64,000 nt of DNA, from the NCBI GenBank assembly GCA_019188255.1, contig JAETXT010000010.1, positions 3,224,001-3,288,000 of the forward strand, written 5' to 3'. Below, piece by piece: positions 23,501 through 34,222 of this stretch (positions within the stretch are counted from its first letter, which is position 1; every line of letters starts with the position of its first letter). This stretch comes from Verticillium longisporum. Lineage: Eukaryota > Ascomycota > Sordariomycetes > Glomerellales > Plectosphaerellaceae. The notes under the pieces are model-generated. The model was given only the letters and a program-made list of their open reading frames with translations. It ran no database searches and had not been told where the DNA came from. Position numbers and translations under genes: made by a program.

Positions 23501-26087
23501 GGTGCACATTTTGTCCATGATTGCAGTGATGGCCGACGTGATATCGATGCAGTGTGTTTCGGGTGCGCCAATGGACGTGGCCCAGAAAAGAAAGCAGCTC
23601 GATGTTTTTGGCGACTTTGGGTGACTTTGGGTCGATAAGGCAGCCGCATGTCTCGTCTCATCTGCGCCTGCATGAGATGAGGCGAGGACAGCAGAGGGGA
23701 GACTCGGCTGGTGGTGCTGAGGAGCACCAACGGCGATGCGCTGCCTGCCTCTGCATGTGCAACGCCTTGCCCTGCCCCTGACCTAAGGGGAGTCACAGGC
23801 TCGCCACGATCGTGGTTCGGCCCGTTGAATGGAGCACGACACGAGCAACGACGAGAAATGTCCGGCACTCGTTGTGGCATGATCGATGTCGTGGGTCGTC
23901 CAGAAGGCCAGGGTGTCGGGCACATGAGAAAAACGTGTATGCGATGGTTCTGGACCCTGAACTTGGCCACATTGGTGATGTTCCCCGCGAAACGGCGTCG
24001 AGGGCGGGTCTCGAGATCACAAGAGTACCATGTAGAGAGGCCCCTTGGGACAGAAGCGAGGAAAGGCGATGGATTTTCGGCATGCCCCACGAAGCTAGGC
24101 GTTAGGCAGAGGGGTTGAAGAAGTAGGGAGTGGACAGAGAGCGTGCCGAGTCGCCTAGTCGTGTCGTACGAGGGGGCGAGAAGCTTTTGCCCTAGATGCT
24201 GACGTGCGCTGAGCAAGAGCAAGACTGGACGATTTTCGAAGCGCAGTTTTCGACTCAGAATGCTTTCAGGGTCCGCCTCGAGATGCGAACCCCCCCTTGG
24301 GTGCGGCTGAGGATCAGGCGCCGGACCCTGGTTTGTTGATGTTGCAGGGCGTTGCCGACCTGGCAGAGCTTGCAGGTTGTGCAGGCATGGCAGACATTGC
24401 AGGACTCGAGCAGCTGAGCCTTCCAGCGAGTGAGGACTGCGAGACCGTCATCGAACTCGTCAGTGATGATGATCGCGCACGCTCAAACGACATTGGCAAT
24501 GACATTGGCCAAGGCATGGCAGGCCATTGGAGAAGCAACATGGACCAAGGCCTTGTTGGTAAAGTGGGCGGTGTCTTTGCTAGGCGGCTGTCAATTGCCG
24601 AAAAGGGTTTGGGATGATGCCTGGAAAGCTGAAGTCGAGAGGTGCGGCGAGTTGAGAGGGAAAGATGCGCACCTCTGCCAGGGACCAAGGTGGGCAGGCA
24701 GGCAGACCCCACTGCACTCTCAGTGTGTAAGGTACCTACCTACATATACAGCACACGGGGCGGGGCAGTCAGCATGCTCTGCGCCTGCCAGAGTCAGCAA
24801 ACTGCCCGCTGACACGCCTGCCTTCGTAATCTACCTACCTTACCTTAGGTAGGTACCTTACCTTAGGTCGGTAGGTAAGTACCTTAGCTTGCTCAGGTAG
24901 GTACTCGGCCTCGGCGTCGTCAAGAGTGTCCCCAAGATTAGCCCAAGATTACCTACGCATCCTTGTTAGTGCCCAATGACACGGTACATCTGATCCCATC
25001 TGAAAGGACTCAAGACCCAAGACCCGAGACCCAAGACCAAGGTGCCCCACACCCGGCAAGTCCGCCCGAGCCGTCAAGCGCACGATGGGCAGGGCAGTGG
25101 CAGTGGCAGCTCCAGCGGCAGCAGCGAGGCAGCGAAAGAGGCAGTGATGTGTGGCATCCCACTCTGTGGAAGCTGAAGTTGCGTGAGTAATAAGGGAAGG
25201 TAGCCATGGCAAGGTCGCTGGTCGCTGCCAGACAAAAAGCCAAGCCAAGCAGCAGCTCCTGGCCTTTTTGGGGGGCATGGAAAATTGTCCCGAGGCAGGA
25301 ATAAGGTACCAGCAACTTCCACTGTCGTCTCCGTGTCGGTCCTGCTCCTTCTCTCACATTCGCTTCATCGGCCCTCCTCTGCTCGTGCTGGGCGGCCCTC
25401 TGCCCTCTGACTCTCTCCGACCGACCCTCTCTCTGCCCCTCGCACACACCCAGAAAACCTTCCCCCCTCCCCTCATTTTCCTCCTTTCTATATCCCTACC
25501 TACCAACCTAAACTACCTACCGCATCGCACCGCACCGCACCGCACCGCACTACACCGCTCGTCCTCGTCCTGCCGTAACGACTACCGAAGCGGTTCTGGA
25601 CTTCTGCGGCTCCCGCTTCGCTCGACACACCTCTCGCATCGCTAGCCTCCTCCTCCCCCCCCCGCGTCGCTCACCTCGCCTTTGAACCCTTCCACCCCCA
25701 CCCACCCTGGTCTGGTCTGGTCCCTCCTCCACTCCTCCTAGCACCCGGAGCATCACGATACAATCTTCAATAGCTCTGTTCTCGAACACCCCTCCCCTCG
25801 CTCGGCTCCTGCTGAACAAGGGACTCGCTTGCCTCCGCTAAACGGTCCGCTCCACACCATCGCGACCTGCACCTCATAGACGTCTAGACGCCTTGTCTCT
25901 CGTCTCTAGCCTGGGCCTCCCCTTCGTCGTCTATAAAGCTACGCGCCATCCCAACCTGTCCGTGTCAATCGAGGACCGATCTCACTCTTGACCTCGACAC
26001 CCCTCTCCTCGAGTCGCCTTGACGGCCTCGCGCCGCTCATCTTGTCATCGAGGCCTGCTTGCCCATAACCACCCGCCGTCCATCACC
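20523..26087. other. 5.5 kb gene-poor region
   Basis: No gene could be supported. Open frames here, including a 317-codon one at 23269-24222 on the minus strand, lack recognisable domains. The part from about 20900 to 22200 is AT-richer and carries a 19-bp inverted repeat (21321-21339 and 21612-21630) and a possible weak fourth copy of the dispersed repeat (about 21340-21410). TACCTA/TAGGTA clusters lie at about 24726-24745 and 24828-24905. The CT-rich stretch from about 25320 to 26087, with a CGCAC repeat at 25525-25550, is probably the metacaspase promoter and leader. Confidence 0.55.
21321..21630. repeat. 310-bp segment bounded by a perfect 19-bp inverted repeat
   Basis: The arm AACCCGAAATTGATCTCAG at 21321-21339 recurs as its exact reverse complement at 21612-21630. 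The arrangement resembles a MITE-sized element, but I see no clear target-site duplication. Confidence 0.7.
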
Positions 26088-28108
26088 ATGTCCGGCTATC
26101 CGGGTCAGGGTTACCACGGGGGAGGTTACCACAACGGCCCCCCTCAGCAGAGCTACCCTCCCCAGCAGCAACACCAGCAGCACCAGGGCGGCTATTACCC
26201 GTATGTTTCTCCGCCTACGCCCCACGACAGCAACCCTACCGCCCATATCCTTCCCTCCCTCCATAGCTCTCTCTCTGTGCGCCTCGATCCCTTCGGACCT
26301 CATCTCGTGCGCAGCCGTGAGCCTTGCTGACCCAATCCTCCACCGCAGACCGCAACAGCCCACCTACAATGGCTACCAGCAGCCTCGACCTGGCCCTCCC
26401 CCCGGCGCCGGCCCCGGTCCTGGGTACGGCTACAACCAGCCGCCTCCTCAGCAGTATGGCGGTTACAACGGACCTGTCAGTGTTCCCCCAATTGCCGTCC
26501 TCCGTCCCACGCTGCGTGTCTTGGACTTGTCACACTGACCACCGAATCAGCCACCGCCTCAGCAACAGCAGCAACAGCCCTACAACGGCGGCTACGGCCC
26601 GCCGCAGCCCAATTACAACAGCAGACCCGCCATGCCCACAGTCAATTCGAACGCCTACGTCCACGGCAACCATAACGCTCCGGCGCCTCCTCCGACAACC
26701 CCTCAGCAGTTTGGCCACGGCGCCCCGAGCAACTACAACTTCCAGTACTCCAACTGCACCGGCAGGAGGAAAGCGCTCCTGATCGGCATCAACTACTTTG
26801 GCCAGCGCGGCCAGCTGCGAGGCTGCATCAACGATGTGAAGAACATGTCGGCCTATCTGGTGGAGAATTTCGGATACAAGCGGGAGGACATGGTTATCTT
26901 GACCGATGATCAGCAAAACCCCGTCAGCCAGCCGACAAAGCAGAACCTGCTGCGTGCCATGCACTGGCTGGTCAAGGATGCCAGGCCCAACGACTCTCTC
27001 TTCTTCCACTACTCGGGCCATGGCGGCCAGACCAAGGATCTCGACGGCGACGAGGACGATGGCTACGACGAGGTCGTGTACCCTGTCGACTTTCGCCAGG
27101 TCGGCCACATTGTCGATGATGAGATGCACAGGATCATGGTCAAGTCTCTGCCTCCCGGCGTCAGGCTGACTGCCATCTTCGACTCGTGCCACTCCGGTAC
27201 CGCCCTCGACCTTCCCTACGTCTACAACACCCAGGGCATCCTCAAGGAGCCCAACCTGGCCAAGGAGGCCGGCCAGGGTCTTCTGGGTGTCATTTCGTCC
27301 TACACACAGGGCGACATGAGCGGCGTGGCCAACAACATCATGGGCTTCTTCAAGAAGGCCACCAATGGCGATGACGCGCACCAGCGCACCATGGCCACCA
27401 AGACGTCTCCGGCAGACGTCATTATGTTCTCCGGCAGCAAGGACGACCAAACCTCGTATGTATACCCCAGCATATATGTCTCTTATGTTTGACGACGAAA
27501 AACCCCGCGTTTTGGTCTTGATTTCTATAGAAGAGGAAGAAAGCGATTTCACACAGTCGGTGTTCACCGCATTGCTGGGAGTTTGGGGGACGGGAGTCCA
27601 TTGGGGACACAGGAACTGGCAGCCACCGGCCAGCTTTCCGATTATGGCTTTTTTTTTCCTTCCTCCCCTTTTAGCAGTATATGAAAGATCCTTGTCTTTA
27701 CGTCCTAGACGCAAAGTCGGCCCATGTTGCGGCCCGATTTTGCGTCTGGGGCGACAAGTCACGTTGGATCACTGGCGCGCCGCAAGTGCGGAGGGCCAAC
27801 AAGCACCCTTGTTCCTGGAGCAAGCGTCGACGATGTGGATTCGGATGCTAACTACCGTGATAGTGCGGACGCCACCATTGCTCAGCAGGCCACCGGTGCC
27901 ATGTCGTGGGCCTTTATCACGTCTCTCAAGAAGAACCCCCAGCAGAGCTACGTGCAGCTGCTCAACAGCATCCGTGACGAGCTCGAGGCCTAGTACACGC
28001 AGATGCCTCATCTGTTCTGCTGTCACCCGCTGAGTAAGTCTTCTCGCCTAGTTTATGCCTTGTTCTCTACTGTCGACCACAGACTCGACCCCTCTCTTCG
28101 TTTTGTAA
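26088..28108 (+). CDS. mca1: Type I metacaspase with an in-frame TAG near the C-terminus
   Basis: Caspase-fold Cys protease cleaving after Arg/Lys, Ca2+-dependent, linked to stress and protein quality control. Exons: 26088-26200, 26349-26475, 26551-27455, 27864-28033 and 28083-28108. The Pro/Gln/Tyr-rich prodomain (about residues 1-110) is followed by the p20 domain with His237 (YSGHGGQ) and Cys293 (FDSCHSG), then the p10 part ([18 protein letters not shown]). A TAG at 27991-27993 follows RDELEA, but family-typical sequence [13 protein letters not shown] continues in frame. It then crosses a good intron (28034-28082) to NSTPLFVL and TAA at 28108. Stopping at TAG gives 424 residues and loses the last 21 or so. 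Both catalytic residues lie upstream, so the short form could still be active. Confidence 0.93.
27456..27863 (+). other. 408-bp metacaspase intron with an internal inverted repeat
   Basis: Much longer than the other introns of this gene (49-148 bp). Between about 27704 and 27753 the sequence CCTAGACGCAAAGTCGG..CCCGATTTTGCGTCTGGGG forms imperfect hairpin arms of about 17 bases around a 12-base loop. Both splice junctions restore the p10 reading frame, so it is a real intron with an unusual insert. Confidence 0.75.
27991..27993 (+). other. In-frame TAG in the metacaspase
   Basis: The codons read GCC TAG TAC. Downstream codons and an intron junction still match the metacaspase C-terminus. The tetranucleotide is CTAG. 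It is one base from AAG or CAG. Confidence 0.88.
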
Positions 28109-28751
28109 TCATACCTCACGCGTTACGGCCCCGTCTTGTATATGAAAAAGTTTCAGCGCTCGCTTCACTGGGCTCGAATCAGCGAATACCCCTGGATAGG
28201 GTGGCAGTTTCAAGAGCAGGAGGGAGGGGGAGGGTAAAGGTCTTGCATTTTTGGTCTGGGGAGGGAAGTGGGATGGATGTTTTTTGTTTTGGCAAGATTC
28301 AACGGAGACTGGCGATGTGTTTTTTGGACAAGGGAGAAAGCAGTGGCCCAGTTTGGTAGTTGCACGATTCTGTGGTAGTAGCGCATACTCTTAATGCAAC
28401 CTTGTCAAACTGTCTTGGTCCGAACTTGATGCAGAGATGTCAATGGACTTGTACACGTCGCGAGTCACAATGCCACTGCCGACAGCACCGAAGCGAAACG
28501 GTCAACAGGCGGAATCATTACATTCTTCATTCTGGCCGATCCAGCCCTCTCATGCAGAACCCGAACCCCAAAACCCATCATGACCCTGACGCCGTCCATC
28601 CCTGCCCTTCCAGGGCTAGTGCACGTATTATACCCAAACAACGCCAACAGGCATGGCGCATAGCATATCGATCCCGCCGTCCCGCCATCCATACCCTCCT
28701 CGCCAGCGAAATCGTCCCCGTCCCGACGACGACAACATGCCCACGCAGCGC
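28109..28751. other. Convergent 3' region, metacaspase / Mto1-like gene
   Basis: About 640 bp between two convergent genes. I see no gene or repeat. Confidence 0.6.
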
Positions 28752-31700
28752 TCAGACGGCGTGCGCCTCCTCGTCCCGAACGACCTTGAGCCCCCTCCTC
28801 TTCTTGACGCGGCGCATCTCCTCGACCCTGTCGGCAAGCTTCTTGCGCGTGGCCTCGTGCGCGGCCCACGCGCGCGCGCAGATCTTGGCCCGCGCCACGA
28901 ACCGCGCCATCGTCGCCACGGACTTGAAGGTCGGGCGGGACCCCGGCGGGCGGGCGAGGCTCGGCGGCGGGGCGGCGAGCGCGCGGCGGCTGCCGAGGAC
29001 TTCGGTGCGGATCTGCTCGAGTTCGCGCAGCTGGGCCTTGTTGCTGCGGGGGGACAAGACGCGTTAGCTACTTTTTGTTTCTCCTGCAACGGAGATGAGT
29101 GGACGTACCATGTGTGAGCGACCTCGAGCTCCAGCTGCAGGAACTTCTTGGCGTACGCCGCGTCGGCGCGCATGCTGACCTCGCGCTCCCAGCGCGCCTG
29201 CATCCACTCCATCTGGAGCGCCATGCCGCGGAGCTCCTTGCCGTGACGTTCCTCGGCGCCCTCGGCCGCGCGGATCACCGTGTCAATGGCCGACTCGTTG
29301 AGCGTGTCGTACACGGCGGGCCCCTGCGGCGCGGCGTCGGCGGCGGCCTTGAGCTCGCGAATGTCGCGCTGGAGCTTCTCGGCCGTGAGCCTGTAGGCGG
29401 CGCGCTCGCTGCGCGTGCGCTCGAGCTTGCGGCGGAGGGAGGCCTCGGCGGCCGACAGGGCGTCGATGGCGTCTTGCTGCTGGAGCACGTCGTGTTCGAG
29501 CGCGTCCGTTTCCGCCTCGGACCGCTGCAGGAGCTCCTGGAGGTTGCGGTGCTCGGACGACATGCTGTCGAGGTTGAGGCGGCTCGACGCCGCGGCTTTG
29601 CGCTCGCGTTCCGACTTGTCCAGCTTCTGGCTGAGACGGCGGAGGGCTTTCTCGTGGAGGACCGTCACTTCGTCGGCGTCGCGCTGCGCGTCTTCGAGCG
29701 CTTGCTCGAGCGACGCCTTCTGGTCTTCCAGGTCGTCGAGGCGGGACTGGAAATCGCGCTCGATCTGCCCCATCTTGCGCTCGGCATCGCGCGCCTTGGT
29801 CTTGAACTCTTGCACCGACTGCTGGGCGGATGAGAGTTGCGTGCGGAGGCTGTTGACCTCCGACGGACGAGCGGACGTGCCGGAAGAGTTTGGCGATGCG
29901 ATGAGACGAGACATCTCGGCCTCGTGGGCCTGGCGCTCGAGGTCTGCAATCTGTCGCTTGAGGTTCTTGACAATGTCCTTGTGCGCTGATTCACGCTGCA
30001 AGAACTCGCGCTCCCTCTGTCGGGCGCTTGACAGGTCGCGACGGACAAGTGACAACTCGCTGTTGCCCTCCGTGACGTTACCGACGGGGACATTGGTCCT
30101 GGCGGCGAGTTGATCTTCGTAGTCTCGGATGCGTCGCTCAAGCTCGCGGATGGTCCTGCGCGTGGATGAAGACTCTGGCCCATCGGAAGACGACGCCTCC
30201 CTGAGCTTGGACTGCAGTTGGAGGATCTCCTGGTTGAGACGCTCCTCCTCCTCCGCAGACTTGTCAATCTCATCTTCCAGCGATCTCTCGAGCGACCTCC
30301 TCTGCTCCATGAGCACGTTGTTCTCCTCCTTCAAGCGGCGCACCTCGTTGTCGAGCTTCATCTTGGCAGTCCGCAGGTCGAGTCTCTCGCGGTCGACGCG
30401 TAGAGTCTCTTCGCCTGAGTGCTGCAGCCTCTTCATTTCACTTTCGACCTCGTCACGCTCAGCCCTCGCTTCAGCGAGCGAGTTCCTCAGCGAGCGCATT
30501 TCCAGATCCAGAGATGCAAGCCGGTCCTGCAGGTCCTTCTTCTCCTTGCCAAGCTTGACCACCTGGGCGGTTGAGTCGTCTAGCTGCGTCTGCAGTCGTT
30601 CGAGGGACGCACTGGCGCGCGTCTCGTTCTGCTGGTATGAGCTGGCGGTACCACGGGCCAGGTCAGCAGTGCGACGAAGGGACTCGAGCTGTTGCTTGAG
30701 GTCCTCACACTCGCGTCGAGCAGCTTCAAGCTCCTCGCGGGAGTGTTCAGACTCTTCATCTAGTGTCGTCTGCAGGACTTCGACCTCATCCTCTAGTGAT
30801 TCGATCTTCTCTGACTGTGATTGGTAGTCAACCTGGGTTTGCCGCAGCTCGTCTCGCGTCGCAGAAAGTTCATTGCGCAACTCCGTGAGCATCGACTGCC
30901 GAGAGTCGAGATCCTGTCGCAGGTCGGAAATCTGGCGGTTGAGACTGGCTTGCTCGTTCTTGTGACGCTCAGCCTCACTTCGCAACGCCTCTTGAAGCTG
31001 TGCCTCTTTTCCGGATAGGTTGCCCTCCGCTTCGCGCAGCCGAGCAATAGTGCTTTCCAGGCTCGAAGCTTTCTCTTGTGCTCGATCGCGCTCCGACTGC
31101 AGCGGGCGGCGGTCCGTTTCCCACTTCTCGCTGTCGTTGACGTACATGTTGTCTCGTTCGCGGGTCTCGGCTAGAAGATCCGAAAATTCAGCAATGAGGC
31201 GGTCGATGGCTCCCTTGAACTGGTTACGAAAGTGTGTCTCGATTCCCAGGGCATGATCACGTTCCTGAGAGAGGCTCTCTTCCAACTCATCGACGGATCT
31301 CTGCAACCGCGAAACATCACGCTGCAGAGAGGCAGACTCGCTGGTCAACGCGTCGTGGCGTGTTTGGAGCAGGCTCTTCTCGTCGATCCGTGCTTGAAGT
31401 TCTTTCCTTAGTTCTTCCACCTTCGCAACGAGAGAATGGTGCTCTTGTTCAGAGAGGTCCTTGCTTTGTCGTGTCTCCTGGACGGATGATTTGAGGCTGC
31501 GGTTTTCCGTCATTGCCTGAGAAAACTCCTTCTCCAGCGTTGCATATCTCTCATCGGCTTGCTCCAGCTCCTTCTGCAATCGGGTGAGTCGTTCTTCTTT
31601 TTGACGACTGAACCCCTTGGTGACGACTGATTTGTTGGCCATTTCTTCCTGCAGCTCTTGCAGATCGCTCTCTGCCCTCTTCTTGTCCGAAATGGCGTCG

Positions 31701-33126
31701 TCAGCCTTGTCTTGGATCTCGTCGACTTGAGCTTCCAACCGTCGGATGCTGGCCTCGAGGTCTTGAATGGTGTCTCTGGCGTCCTCCAACTCGTCGTTGG
31801 CCGACGAACCGGCCGCGGCCTTTTGTTCGAGCTCGAGAATTCTTCGCTGAGCCTGCTTGGACTCGTCCTCGGCCTTTTGCTCGAGTTCGGTGATTCTTCG
31901 CAGCGCTTGTCGGGATTGTGTTTCGGCCTCCTGTTCCATCTCGATCATCCTTCGTTGTGCGTGCTTGAACTGGGCCTCCGTCTCTTGCAGTTTGGTTTCG
32001 AGATTTTTGAGTTGCTCGTCGTGTTCTCCAGCAGCATTTGTTTCTGCCCTCTTGAGCCTGGCCTTGTAATCCTCAATCTCGTCTTCGCGTTCACCCAGGA
32101 CTTCGTCCTTCTCGTTCAGCTTGGCTTGGAGATCATCAACCTGGTCTTCGTGTTCGCCAATGAGGCGATCCTTTTCGCGCAAGTCGGCTTCCAGGTCTCC
32201 GATTTCGTCTCGCAGCTTTTCGATCTCTGCCGAATCTCCCTTTTCTTGTTGCACTTGGCGCTGCAGATACTCTATATCTGACTCCTTCTCCTCCAGTGAC
32301 TGTTGGAGACGGTCAATCTCGGCCAACTGCTTCTCGTCGGCATACTTCTTCTTGGCCTTCTCCTGCAGCTGGAGCATCTGCTGACGGTAGCTCTCGAGAT
32401 CCTTTTCGGCCGTCGTCAGGTGCTTCTTGTACTTCTGCAGGTCGCGTTGCATCGTGACCTTGTCGACCTTGAGCTCCGTGTTCTCCTTGAGAGCCGCCTC
32501 GCTGAAGCCGGGCCCGGCTTTTCGCAGGGCTTCTTCGAGGAAGTGAATCTTGAGTTTCAGGCCAAAGTTCTCCTTCTCGATGCGGTCAATGACATTTTCT
32601 TGTTCGCGCAGCGACAGCTGGTTGCCGTCCTGCAAGGGGCCCTTGCCGTCTCCTCTCCTCGGCAGCGGCACGAGCGGGGTCGAGTTGGCACTACTCGTGT
32701 CGACCTGCGGCAGCGTGTTGTCGACGTAGGAGGCGTTGCGCGAGTACATGGACGCGTCGGCGTTGGGGATGGGCGTGAGGTCCTCTTCGATCCTGTCGAG
32801 GGCGGCGGGCGTCGCTGGCACGACGCCATTCTCCTTGCCAAAGGCGGCGCGTCGTGCGCTGTTCCGCGTGGCCGACTTGAGCATGGGCGTGAACTCGGCG
32901 CCCTGCAGCGGCAGGTTTCTTCGGTCGGCCAGGGGCCGCGCCCGCGTGGTGTGCGGAGGCTCGGTCGTCCGTTGCGCAGCTGTTGAAAGATGTTCTTGTC
33001 CTTGGCCGGTGACTGGAAGGAGACTTCTTGCGACATGTCAAAGTCGGGCTGGCGGTCGAGATATGTCGCGTCGCCAGCGTTGGTTCCTGGCGTGTCGAGG
33101 ACACCGCCATAACCGGGTCGTGCCAT
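28752..33126 (-). CDS. apsB: Mto1/ApsB-like microtubule-organising coiled-coil protein, frameshifted
   Basis: Long coiled-coil protein of the centrosomin family. Aspergillus ApsB and fission yeast Mto1 recruit gamma-tubulin complexes to spindle pole bodies, septa and cytoplasmic MTOCs. Exons, minus strand: 33126-29109 and 29043-28752, about 1436 residues. A short acidic N-terminus (PDFDMSQEVSFQSPAKDKN) is followed by the centrosomin motif (RIEKENFGLKLKIHFLEEAL), and heptads run for about 1000 residues. The C-terminal segment WMQARWEREVSMRADAAYAKKF..AHTC-NKAQLREL matches the Mto2-binding type region. Near 32932-32935 a run of four G (four C in the mRNA) breaks the frame. A fifth restores RGPLADRRNLPLQGAEFTPMLK. 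The next in-frame ATG, at 32884, could give an N-terminally shortened protein that keeps the centrosomin motif. Confidence 0.88.
32932..32935 (-). other. Frameshift point in the Mto1-like gene
   Basis: Four-base homopolymer. The upstream frame gives a conserved-looking N-terminus, and the downstream frame gives the rest of the protein. No GT..AG pair could replace the shift. Confidence 0.78.
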
Positions 33127-34222
33127 TGTTTGGTGGCTCGGGGGGCGGGTTGGTGTCGTGGTGGTGTTGTGGTGGTGATGTGGGTTAGAAAGTCGAATGT
33201 ATGTTTATCTCGTCGTGCGTAGAGACATGGATGCAACGAAACATAAAGAACTGCAAACCAGCAAGAATAGCACGTGAAGCTCGGCAGTTGTGAGGCTGGC
33301 GATAGTATGTGTGCGGTTCAAGCTTTCACTACTTCGCGGTGCAAGGCTGAAAATAAAAAAACGAGCAGGTGTCAACGCGACTTGTGCTTGCCTGCTTTGC
33401 GAAATATGGACGTGATTCAACTTGCAATCGCGAGGGTGGCTCTTGCGCCCGTGATGCAATGGACGAGGCGCGTTTTCCCCAGTTTGTTGACATTCCATCC
33501 ATATTGGGTTAGCTTCGTTTACTTTCTTGGGTGGCCATTGTGACTAAGCGTGTCGACCAATCAAGGCACCAATTCAAACTACCCCGCACACATGACCTGG
33601 TGCCGTTGAATCGTGCCTCTTTGAGCTCCAGGCCCCCAAGAACCCCCTCGACACGCCCACCCACCAAAATGCATCTCTACACCCAGCAAATGCCACCAGA
33701 ATGGCCCAAAACTCATGCCACAAGGGTGGAGAACCCTGCATCTGTTAGCGTCACAGCCGCAGCATCTCCAAGCTGCAAGCTTCCACGTGAGAGCGACTCA
33801 GCCGCCCATCCATCCCAGGGTCATCCAACTACACACCAAGACGCGCACACTCGGCGGTCAAGACTGTCCCAGGCCGGTCTAGATCTGCGCTGCAACCAAT
33901 ATCGAGCTACCCTATCCGGGCACATAGCTACCAGGTGCCAGGTTTCTTCACGGCAACCCCCAAGGGAGCTCTCCAACCGAGGGGTCATCCATACCATGAC
34001 GGGTTCAATTTTCAACTGAACTGATTCCATAGCCGGGACCGACCCCTCCTTTCCATTTGCCTCTCTCAGGAGATCCTTTAACTATACGGCAAATCATTTT
34101 GAGTCTTGACAGAGGTCATCCTATCTCGCTACCCTCTTCTGCTGGTCTTTTAACCTCTGAACCGTCTTTTTTCCCTTTACTCCTCCACACGCTGAGCAAT
34201 TCGCCTCCCTCACGTCGCCACC
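33127..34222. other. Divergent intergenic region, Mto1-like / F-box
   Basis: About 1.1 kb shared by two divergent genes and likely to hold both promoters. I see no further gene or repeat. Confidence 0.6.

Noticed and set aside
23269..24222. 317-codon minus-strand frame in the gene-poor region
   Set aside because: No domain, an amino-acid mix like random GC-rich DNA, and no intron or neighbour support.
26530..27762. 410-codon minus-strand frame over the metacaspase
   Set aside because: Antisense shadow of the metacaspase exon, rich in V/L/D as expected from complementing GC-rich codons.
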